A stretch of DNA of 64,000 nucleotides from NCBI GenBank assembly GCA_036852015.1, contig JAANDG010000234.1:124001-188000 (forward strand). Direction: 5' to 3'. This DNA is from Pelodera strongyloides. Its lineage: Eukaryota; Nematoda; Chromadorea; Rhabditida; Rhabditidae. The position numbers were made by a program, and so were the translations under genes. Of the stretch, positions 11,997 to 23,616 are shown piece by piece (the first letter of the stretch is position 1; each line of letters opens with the position of its first letter). The notes beneath the pieces are model-generated. The model did no database searches, was not told the DNA's origin, and was given only the letters and a program-made list of their open reading frames with translations.

Positions 11997-14900
11997 ATCT
12001 CTTTCTCTCTCTCACCCTAATTGAGCTTTTTCTCACCCGGCAATACCCCAGGGAATACCGTAGTCCTTTTGCGGTGCTCGGTTTTCAGATTAGTTCCCGT
12101 GATAACGTAGAAAATAGGCAATTGAGACATTCCGCTTCTCCCCATTTACTTGTTGCTAATCTCGAATTTCCTGTAGTAGCATTAGTGACTAGAGGCCCTA
12201 TCATACTCACCCTGAACTAGTAAGAAGTAAGCTTCTTGATGATCCTGGCTTTCTTTAAAGCGATATAACGGCCGGTTTTTGAAACGTATGCCATCTTCAC
12301 TCCCATATGTTGTATGCAAATTAATATAATTAGAATAAAAATTCGAGCAGTATCGTGCAGTCATTTGCGTAATGTGCATGGGAATGCAATTGGCCGAAAT
12401 CCGTTTCAAAAAACCGGCTGTTATGCCGCTTTAAATGTGTGCGACGTGTTAAAGTCCACCCAACGTTGCTTAGTAATTCATTCATTCAATGCAGCCGCAG
12501 ATTTGGTGTAGATTTATTTTATTTAGAAAATACAAAAAAATAGGTTTTGTATAGGTTTTGTATAAGTCTTCTTGGTTACGTCTTAATGTTCTTGAGTTTC
12601 TAGTGGGATTTATTTTTCCCTCCTTTTCAGACAGTTATAATGCGCGAATCACTGCCGTCTTCACAAATTTCCACAGCGGATTCGTCAAAGAGGTTAATCT
12701 TTTTATTTTCTCTGTAATCAGTTTTTAATATGCGTAGTTTCGAGTGGATTTGGTTACGCCTCACTTATTTTATTTTTTCATAAGAAATCTGGTCTTGCAG
12801 TCATGATCGTGTGGTTCTGTAGATTTCTTTGCTGGAAAATTAGAGAAAACTTTTTCCTGACCAGTTAAAGGGTCAGGCCCATTTAAATTACCCCTATTTT
12901 TGATGACTCCATCGGATTCTCCGTTTCAAATATAGTAGGCTGAATTTTTTTCTAATTTTCAAGCGCAAAATTCACACACTATTCGGCAATTTACCGTGGG
13001 CAGTCATACCCAACTATTTATCGCAGTTTACACGCCCCTTCGCGCTTATTGGCCAATATCGCAATTGCCACGCCCAATAGAGCATATTGCCCAATTAGCG
13101 CGAAGGGGCGTGACAACTGCGATAAATAGTTGGGTATGACTGGCAATGGTAAATTGCCGAATCTGCGTGAATTTTGCGCTTGAAAATTAGAAAAATATCC
13201 TACTATATTTGACATGGCGAATCAGATGGAATCATCAAAAATAGGGTCATTTGAAATGGGCCTGACCCTTTAAAGCGAAATACCAGCCGTGAACGAACAG
13301 CTGAGGCTTACGTACTACTAGTACTAGTACTAGTGCTAATTTGCTCGAATTTTTTGTTCTAATTTGTATTCATTTGTATAAGCTGCTAAGAATGCTCGTG
13401 TACTCGATGTGTTTCGAACACCGCCGATATTCGCTATTCGACCTTTTAACTAATTTCTTTCAGAGCCTCACGAAGTTCCGAGGAGGATTCGGCTTACGCT
13501 GGCTTCGGAAGCGTATCTCCGGGATCTTCTACCTCACCCTCATCCAGTATGTCTGCTCGGTCAGACACACGGAGTGACAATGGAAAAAATCATGGAACCC
13601 AGTCAGAGACCAGAATCACAAGGATCATGCTCCCGGCTAGTCGGATTAGTGAACAGGTAATAACTCACAACATTAACGTAAGCTGAGACTATATTTTCGT
13701 TCCCCGAGAGGGAACGTCTCTCTTTTCCCCTGTGACTCTCACGCCAGAATAGTATTTACTGTCCACGGGGAATGTTTCCCCAAGGAAATCGAATGGTGGA
13801 TATGGGCTCTGGTACTAGATGGCACCATGGTACAATGGGTACAATGGAGTACAATTTGTGTCGTACCTCGAAAGCATAAAACCGGTAACTGGTTAATTCT
13901 AGGAAAAGCCAATGCTGGCGGTGAAGGGAATTGCAGTACCAAAGTCAATGAGGCTGATTAGTGAGACGGCACCCGCGACCATCACTCAGGTAAGTTCATT
14001 TGTTATGGGTTTTCCAAATGTGCCAAATCGGTGTGATTCTGTCCATACTACCGTACTTCTGCAAGAAACCTGCATATATAATATGAAAAATTTAAAAAAA
14101 AAATATTCTCGTGTAGTTCCAAAATACTGTGATAGTATACTTGGAAACCCATAAATTCACCAAGTTTTGAATAGTTTTGCTGAATTTGGTTGTGTATTGA
14201 GAACAAACTTTTAGAGCCAGCTATGTCTAAGGAACGGGCACAATTAAACTTAGCGAAACCAAAATCATCGATATATAAAAAAATCCTTAGTAATATATAA
14301 ATATTTTTTTTTGATAAAACAGCATGGGATGATGAAAAATGGCAATGCATACTTTGGATTTAATATGAAAAAGCATAACAAGTAAGCGTTTCAATTAAAA
14401 CTACTCGCTTTATCGTTTGTTACGTTTAGGAACATGCCGCTTCTCCGGCGCCAACACCATGTCCGCTTCCGCAAAAGACATCGCTATCCTCACCCACAGT
14501 GGGAATCGTAAGCCCGATGCTCTCGCAGAGGAAACTGGATCAAGGTATGGCCGAATTTTCCCTAGGGGAGTCTTTTGTTATTTTGTCCCCAGGGAATGGT
14601 TCCCTTAGTGAATTGAGTGGTGAATACGGCCTCACCATCAGGAGGAGTAAGGTAAACCCAGAAATGACAAGGACCCAATCCCTATTCTTATCTAATTTAA
14701 ATAATCACATTTCCAATCGTACTAGATCTCATTTAATGGTTTAATCATATATGATAAGCTTATTCATCATGCATCAATATTGTGTTAACCATTTGTACCT
14801 ATTACCAAGTAATAAATTAATTGATCTAATCATAGCCGACCGGGTTTCCAAGCTTTGAATGTATTTTAAAGCGAAATAACGTCCGGTTTTTGGAACGTAC

Positions 14901-17234
14901 AGTGGACGACTGCATTCGTATGTATGCAATTTATGCAAATTGTAGGTGGGTGTCGAATTGGGGGTTGATATCGATTTGTATGCTCATCACATTCACTTGA
15001 CTGTGCGATGCATGATAATGAAATTACTGGACATACGTTTCAAAAACCGGGGTTGCTAATATAGCTGAAATGAATTGAATAAACGAAAGCGAAAGTGAAT
15101 TCCCATATAAGCGTGTATTGGTACGTTTCAGCTCCCGCTGAAATGTTCCTTCAGTTTTTTTTTAAGTTAATTCGTTGACTTGAGACATTATAGCAACAAA
15201 TAAAATAATCACCTAAACTATATGCAAACGGTTGTTTCTTGTAACTTCTAATAACCCCAAGACAACTCTATGCAATGGGATTGAAACTTGTATATTTTGA
15301 ATCCAGCCCCCATAGATTCCAAGCTAACAGTAACTAAAGTAAAGGAGACGCTAGAAATCTTGATATAATTATAATTTATTTTACAGATGACTATGTTCAT
15401 TGATTTGGTAAAAGTTGATATGTTCAAGATGAGAAAACGTTAAAAGAGAAAGAGAGGATAGTATACGAAAATTTGAGAAAACAGAGGAAAGAAAGTAAGT
15501 TAAATATAAATGATTCAGGTAAATCACAAAACCTGGAAGTCGCGGAATTAAAAGAACAAAAAGTTGGAATCAAGGAACCAAGTCCCGCTCCTTCTAATGG
15601 ATCCGGCAAAATTAGACCGTACGTTTGTTCTTTGATAATTGACAATTAATGCTAATTAGTCACGTAATTATCACTAATTATAAATAATTTGAAATTTACA
15701 ATTAGCATAATATTTTGTTAGTAGTATATGTATTCTTCACAAATGTCCCAATACTTGGTAAGTGGCATTGGCTTCTTTTCAAAATGAAAGATACCCGACA
15801 CACCTTGGCTTCTGAAATAATTATTTATTATATGTATATCTTAGCTTAGGCTTAGATTTAGGCTAGATAGTACATACGATACGGTACGCTAGGGCATACG
15901 GTAAGTGTAAATATATTTTAGCACCGTGCCAACGAGGACCACTTCGAGACTTGAAGCGGCTTACGAAAGTAGGGACAGGTCTTACTCGAGGGGCTCAAGC
16001 GTTGAGGCCATACCAGCCATGGTACCGATCCGCCACCCGCCTACCTATGACCAACTGATAGCCCAAGGAAAAATACCTTCCGCTAGGGCATACGGTAAGT
16101 GTAGGAAATTATTTATTTTTCTTTGTTTATCGGCCAGTAGGACACCCAAAAATATTCAATTATTATATTGTACAACATTTTTAAGGCCTAATACTAGTCA
16201 CTTTGAAACGTATGCCGGTCGCTATATTCCGATGTACTGTATGCAAATTACTGCGCTAGTACTGGTCAATTTTAGTATGCTTATAGTAATTCGCCTATAT
16301 TCAAAAACCGGATGTTATATCGCTTTAAAACACGATCAGCTGTGAGAATTGTCGATTTGCTTATTCGATTTAGTCATGGGGGTAATCTGGATCAGGTCTA
16401 TCTGCCCTGCATGTATAATTCGCCCCGTAATCCCGTATGATTATCCCCCTACTCGAGTTAATGTGATTAGCACCCGCGGGAGGGTTTACCCACACCCTTT
16501 ATAACCAATATATTTATTTCAAACTTGGTTTCCTTTTTTATTTATTTATTTCCTTTTTTTGAAACTCATTTATTTGAATTTCCACTTCTCATTATTGTTA
16601 CACTATACACTTCCTAAATTGCAGTGGATAAGAGTACATTGTGCTGGTTTTGAATTTGAATTGAACTAGCGCAGTTAGATTTCTACAAAGAATGCACTGA
16701 TATTGAATATGGTAAGTGAAATATCAGATTGTTGCGGATTGTTAGTACAAACTAAAGCTTATTCCCGATGTAATTAGTATTGAATTAGTATGAGTTTAGG
16801 TCGAATCGACTCGTCCACGTCTGAAGACTCCCTAGATTCGGTGTCAACGGCCGTACGTTGCGACGTACCACCGCCTTCCGGATACTTTTCTGATTGTGAC
16901 CAAGACGCACTTCTCAAAAAGGTAATAGATGATAATATTATTTATTAAAAAAATGTTTTTTTTTAATTTTTTTATTTGTAAATATACTACTTTTATTGTA
17001 AGTGGTATTTTGAAAAACCCGCACAGCACTGCCTCATTTTTTATTATTAAATTTTTTGTTTTTTTTAAGCAGGAACATTTAAATATTAAAAAAAAATTCA
17101 TTTAAAAATTTTAAAACATAATACAATTCAGGCCTTTCTTGTGCTTCCGAATCTGGCATCTCTGCCTATGAAAGAATGCAAGCACGACTATTTGAATGCA
17201 GAAATGATGCGAGACGATCGGCGTATTTGGATAG
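4583..17234 (+). CDS. unc-53: unc-53 exons 1-14: end of CH domain and Ser/Pro-rich linker
   Basis: Exons: 4583-4682, 5067-5146, 8647-8770, 9861-10092, 10370-10549, 11226-11330, 12631-12692, 13464-13656, 13903-13989, 14430-14544, 15429-15618, 15922-16094, 16800-16921, 17132-17234. The first encodes the last helix of the calponin-homology domain (LTSVLQLVYALSNQRQQQ). The next exons are low-complexity Pro/Ser/Thr/Lys linker, with blocks such as GLKPPTKLTAKL and EEDSAYAGFGS. Exon 11 is a charged helix starting DEKTLKEKERIVYENLRK, and exon 13 carries SGYFSDCDQDALLKK. Exon 14 reads SESGISAYERMQARLFE; this frame is forced by the next exon, yet exon 13 ends in phase 0, which leaves one unexplained base. 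Acceptors at 11225 and 15428 lack a pyrimidine tract, so those two starts are less sure. Confidence 0.85.
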
Positions 17235-20114
17235 GTTGGTAGTTTTTTTTTTATTTCACTAAAAGTTATTCCTGCGCAACTTTCAAGCGTATAACCTCCG
17301 GTTTTAAAAGCGGGGTGCTGTATTCTATATTCTATCATCATGGCGGTGTATACAAACAAGCGAAACTTTTTCTCGTAGGCCTGTCCCTTTAAAGCGAAAT
17401 AACAACCGGTTTTTTCGCTTTAATATAAGTTGGTACCAATGTCAATAGTTATATCGCCCTCGATATATTTGTGTATGCGTGCGTTCTTCCTGCAATTTGT
17501 CTCCCCGTATTCGTTAATTGTGCGCGACGTTGATGTCCCTGCGATTGCCTATTTCTCGCTCTCCTAAGGCATCATGCCCTTAGTCTAGAGTCTAGAGCTA
17601 GAGTTCCCTAAGCTTAAAGTCCTCCCTGACCCATCCCCGGCTCCTTCACCTCCCTCTCCCCGGCATCCTATATGTTATTACCCTCCCTAACCCATTCTCT
17701 CTCTCTCCCCAGCCCCTTCCCTCTCTCTCACCCACTCTCTCTCTCTCTCTCTCGCTCACCTCCCTCCCTCCGGTACCCTCCCCGTTCCTATGCAAATGAG
17801 AGTTTCAGAGAGATAGGATCTCGCGCATTTGGTAGTATGGTGTCTCGGATTACAAATGGGTGTTCCTGTCCCCTGAGTCATCTTTCGAGGCTTATGACCC
17901 AAAGTGGCCAAAGTCCCCAGGATTCGTTTGGTACCAGGCAGCTTCCTTCTAAGGTCCTAACTTATTAGGCTTAAAAGGCATGACACGTGGATTGTGAAAC
18001 GTATGCTCGACAACTGCATTATGTGCAATTGTGCATTTCTAGTTACTTCCGCCATGTGCAGCACATGTTTCAAATCCACGTGTCATACCGCTTTAAGCTC
18101 TAGTTTTATGACTAATTCAAAAGATCTAGTGGAGTGGTCCTAATATGTCGCAATTGGTATTACTCAGTGCGCATGCGCTTGCGCATATTTAGTGGTTTCG
18201 CAATCGCGGGTTTTGCGTCCACGTAAGTGCGCGCAGCCAGCTGACGTACTTCTTGCGACTTTTAACGAACCCGTTTTATATTATATATAATATGGATTTT
18301 TCCAAAGACATCTACAAGTAGAATTGCGATTTTGTTTCACTTTTTTTCGGTTCTTTAGACCGGTGCGCAATCTTGCAATCTACTTATAATTAGTGTTTCT
18401 CCCCATTGTTTGTAAGATTTTTAAGACAAAAAATTTTCCTTATTGCCACCGGGTCCTTAGCTCGTAATTACTCTCTAAATTACCTCAAGCGTGTACTAAT
18501 TGTTGTATGCGTGCGTGCGGCAATTTTTCCAAGTAAAAGGCGTTGTTGGTGTTGAGGGTGTGTCATGCCGGGCGGGCGATCATAGCCATAGCTATAGCAC
18601 CTGCGACGGCTTCCCGCGGAAACATCTGCTTATACGCTTACCGCCCCCTATTTCAATGAATATAACCGACTTATTGGAGACATGACAGCCGGTTTAGGTC
18701 TATAGAACTAGCATTTATTGTCCAGTTTATTTGAGCGATCTCTTACCCTTTCGACATGAGTTATTCCTATTTTTTATGTTGTTACTTATATGTATAGTAC
18801 TTTAAAAAAAGGATAAGCTATTGCAGTGAATAGCATCGCCTTATTGGTTATTGGAGACACAGTGGCCGATTTATTTCAGTAGAACTAGGAACTTCTGTAA
18901 CTCCACTTGTGCCTGTACATTGAGTAAACAGTAAACTACGTCGGTGGACCTGAAAAAATTGTATGCTCCTTGACGACTATTGTAAGAATCAGCATAAAGC
19001 GAAATACCGGCCGGTTTTTGAGACGCATCGTCGACAGCTGAATTCTTACGTGCTTATGCAAAGTTGCTCGAATTTCGCTCGATTTTTTTTATTTTAATTT
19101 ATGTTCATTTGCATAAGCTGCATAAGAATGCTGGTGTACTCGATGCCTTTCAAAAACCGGCGAGTATTTCGCTTTTATGGCGTCAATCAAACCGCACGTT
19201 TTTTCCGTTTTTTCCCACTGAACACGACTTATTTTCTTAACTCCTTGGCGTAACCGCTCCCGCTCCTCCACCCAGCTGCCACCTTCCCATCGTACCCGTA
19301 CCCGGGCGTAACCCACCCGCTCCCAAGTCAACTAGTTGCCTCAGTCCTAATTGCTCTCCCCGGGACGGCACTGACCGCTCATTACTCAGCTATCCGAAAC
19401 ACATTTTTGGAGCGGAAAATGGTCGCAAAAACGACACTCTCCCACTAGCTAGAGGCACACACGGGTTGATGCTAATTCGAAGATTTATCGCCAACGACTT
19501 AGACTTTACCGCACAATAGTTTGCTTTGCGTTTTTGTGTTTTGTTTTTGCTTTGCGTTTTTGCTTTTTGTTTTAGACACTAGAGACGATGATACAAACAA
19601 ACAATATTCCAAATGCAAAATGTCAAATCTCATTGCTAATCAATCAGTCATCTGTTTCCGTTTGTATGTTCGTTTTTAACTTTCATCCTCGGATGCACAC
19701 CTTTTGGTTTTTAATAAATACAAATAAATAAAGAAGAAGGCCAGGAGGGATATAACATGTAAGTGGCATTGTTCATTGATATTTTTGTGCGCAAGTAAAG
19801 TCCGTGCTAATTACGAAGTCAACACCAGTTAAATCCCTACAGAACTTACGTCACCTACGGTATTCTTGATAAAGTCGTCCTCGTGACTCATTCGTACATT
19901 AGATTCACAGTCAGTTGAAGTCTTCGCGCTGGGCTTCGCTTTCCACAATTATTTTGGTTTCAAAAATCAAAATTTTCTGAAGGTGGTGCTGTTGTAGTTC
20001 GCAATTGTATGTACGAGTCGTGATTTTACGCTTGCGAGTAATTATCTCATGCGTAATTATCTCAAAGTTTGTAAGGATATTGGTCAACCCATGCGCTCTT
20101 TTGATCTCTCTCTC

Positions 20115-20185
<71 letters not shown>

Positions 20186-22708
20186 TTTTGCATATGTCCA
20201 ATCGCAAAGTGTTAAATAATGAAAGCAGCTTTTCGAGTTTCTGAATGGAAGGTGCGCACCGCATTGGACCTGGCCACTGGGCCGCAGTAGACCCTCCCCA
20301 TTTTGGGTTTTGGGTACGAAATTGCTTCCCCAAACACCCAAAAAGACACACCAGTGTCATCTATTTATTCAAGTTTTATCAAACTACCACTAAATGAGCT
20401 ATGTGGACCGTATACTCACTAGGGCGCTACATCTGTCGTAGTAAGTTCATTTGTTCATTTCTATTCGTCAAGGTAATCAAGTTAAATGTCGAATTTGAGC
20501 AACTCTTTTTACATAAAGCGATATGATTCGTGGTTTTGAAACACATGCTGAACAGTATATCATGTGTCCTTCCGTTACACAAGGGCACCAAATTTGCATA
20601 CAATACACGGAGGTGTTGCCCAGAATAAGCATACTTTCCCCCACTAACCCCTCCCTTCTTATGATCTGTATCTCATACCAAACTTCTCTATCTCCCTCCT
20701 CCTCCTCCTCCCCTCTCTCTTCCCTCCCTCCTCTCTTTCTCTCCCTCCCTCTCCTCCTCTCCCTCCCTCCCAAGGGGATCCCTCCTAAGGGTGAACGGTC
20801 ACTCTCACTTCCCCCTCTTATTCCTTCATTACTCAAAGCCGCTCGTTGGAACATCAGATAAATTTGACTAATTAGACATTAGAGAGAAGATGCAGCTAGC
20901 CTAAGAATATATCATTTTTCAACGACTTGGTTTCGGTTATAGGGAAATTCGTTACATTACTACTATGAAAGTTCCTATACCATGTAGCTCAAGTCGACAA
21001 AATATTTCATGTTTACTATATGAAAGTTGGGGAACTTATTGTTCCAGAGTTATTCACAACAGTTTTGTGGCTCTAAACCGTCTTCTATAATATTTATAAT
21101 CGGTTTATCCCCTGGAAAATTGGAAAATTAGTAGGTATTACAATTAGTGGCAGATTTAGTACGTTGTCTAGTTTATATTTACAGTTTATTGATAATAATT
21201 TAACACATCTCAACTTTTAATTTCTGATGAATTTTATTTTAACATAGGAATTGTTTCTTCCGTCGTGTGGTAGACCAGACAATTGCTTCTTAATTGTTCT
21301 CGAAGTATATCTTTTTTTTTCTTTCTTTTATTGACCCCAGAATGTAGATAATTTGAGCCTCGTTGCTCCGCAAATGTATACCATCTGTGAGCTGAGTTTC
21401 TTTTGTCTAAACCTAGGGATAATACCCCCAGCCTAATTGCTTTATGGCCCCAGCACGTTTTTTTGGGCGAGCAATTAAAGAAATATATAGTACCAGATAG
21501 TTTATAGTTCGTAAGTCAATTTTAGGTTAGTTCGTATCTGTTAATTGTGACCAGGCTATTGATATTGCAGTTGAAACTGAGAACCATATAGGAAAGGACA
21601 AGCCAGAGGTGGGTAGGCTACGAGTTTTGAAAACCATCACAAAATAACTAAATGAAACAATAACTGTAAAATTCAATAGCCATGGTAATGAATCAGAGGT
21701 GAAGGTTTAATCATATCATGTACACGCGGAAACAATTTATAAAAAAAAATATTGTTAAAATTTAAAAATAAAATGAAACCTATTGCAATATTCATTTTTA
21801 ACAATAAGTATTTGTCACAACAATGTTTGATATTATTCCTGTACGTAGATAACCTTGATAAAACTGGATAACTAGTCGCTTGGGAGAATACTCCCTACGT
21901 CCCTCCCTACGATCTGGTGAATTCTCCCAACCTAGGCAACACTTGACAACTCGTAACTCTGGGTGAATGCTCCCCACAAGCTGTGAATCAATCTCCCAAT
22001 TGTCATAGCTTCTCCATTTTGTAACCAGGGTAAGACTAGGTAACTCAGGTAACTTTGGGTAACTTGGGGGAATGCTTCCCACGTGCTGGTGAATTTTCTC
22101 CCAACTTCCTTTTCTGCAGCCGATTTCTTGTCAGTCCACTTCGTATGTAAATCTGATTTCCGCATCTCTTTTCTCGTAAGGTGTTATCTCTTTGGACTTC
22201 GTTAGCGAAGCTGACAGAGACGTTTTTAGCACTCAAAAGGAGTTTGTGGACTTCTGAAGAATCAGTTCTTAGCACCATGGACATGGGCAAACTTTGGTTT
22301 GTAGGGCCAAACATGGTTTCTAAATAAGAAAATGGTTTCACGACGACTGTGCATTAGGATTAGGATTATATTCATTGTATTTGTACAGCTGCTACTTGTC
22401 ACGTATCTCTCTTACATCACTTATACACAAAATTCTATATATATAGCTTCTCGTTACCTCTAGACTTCTTTCTCTCTCTCTCTTCTCTCTCTCTCTCTCT
22501 CTCTCTCTTTCGATGTCTGTCTCTCTCTCGTTACCTGTCCCGGGCGCTAAATACTTCATCAGCTGCTATTCTATGCAAAACGCGGTCCACTCATCACCGA
22601 TGCAATATTGAATGCATTCAAATTCCGGTGCGAGAAACGTTCACACTTCATTGTTCCACAAACACCAATATATAAAGCCAGTAGACGTAGTAGAGGAGAG
22701 GAAATAAA

Positions 22709-22768
<60 letters not shown>

Positions 22769-23561
22769 CAGTAAGAGAGAGAGAGAGAAAAGAGAGAGAG
22801 AGACAGTAAGAGGAGAGAGAGAGAGAGTGATAAGTGTGTTTGAACGTTTAACTTCAAATTCGTGGCAATGTTCAAAATCCCGTGCGTTCCACTCATTTTT
22901 CTCAGGCTTACCACTTTCTTTGCATAATTTTGTTGGTAATTACACGAGATTTTCCACCACCTCTCCGAAAAAAAGGCTAGAACTTCTATCTTATTCGGTT
23001 GAGTTTCTCCGTGAACTTAGTGCTCCCCTTTGTTTTGCATTACGTAAATGTATTACCCAATTCATTTTTGTATTATCCTAATTGCTGCGCCGTGCACACA
23101 TAATTGTATTACCACGATTTTTCTTAAAATGTATGGGGTATGGTCAGTAAATCACTCTTCTGTTGACTACCATTAATAGTTTAAAGCGAAATACCGGCCG
23201 GTTTTTGAAACGCATCGTGGTCAACTGAATTCTTACATATTTATGCTAACTTACTCGAATTTAGCTCGATGCTGATGTACTCGATGTCTTTCAAAAACCA
23301 GCCGGTATTTCCTTTAAATGTGTAAAAATCAGAGCATATGATGTATAGTGAAATATTATTCGCAGGTATATTATTATTGCTTCATTTCAGCTTTGAAGAC
23401 AGCTCGTCGGTGTCGAGTGGAGTATCGGATTGTGTAGACGATTCACCAACCAGGTGAGATTCTTTATTCTATTAAATAAGAGCTGTTTCTCTCTCTCTTT
23501 TCTCTCTCCCTCTCTATTCTCTCTCTCTCTTCTCTCTCTCTCTCTCTCTCTCTCTTCTCCT

Positions 23562-23616
<55 letters not shown>

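Larger units (their letters stand above)
17235..23390. other. 6.2-kb unc-53 intron
   Basis: No exon is visible between the acceptor-matched exons at 17132 and 23391. The intron holds five MITE-type elements, CT tracts at 17690-17775, 20105-20183, 20686-20775 and 22470-22510, and a GA tract at 22705-22830. A degenerate foldback field lies at about 21885-22110. The segments 18100-18960, 19180-20080 and 20860-21880 show nothing I recognise apart from a T-rich (TTTGCTTTTTG) patch near 19520-19575. Confidence 0.6.

Noticed and set aside
17132..17234. Alternative frame AFLVLPNLASLPMKECK for this exon
   Set aside because: It matches the phase of the upstream exon but cannot join in frame to the conserved DSSSVSSGVSD exon at 23391, whereas SESGISAYERMQ can.
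22608..23081. 157-codon open frame on the + strand
   Set aside because: Most of it is translated (GA)n microsatellite giving RE repeats; no splice support and no recognisable domain.
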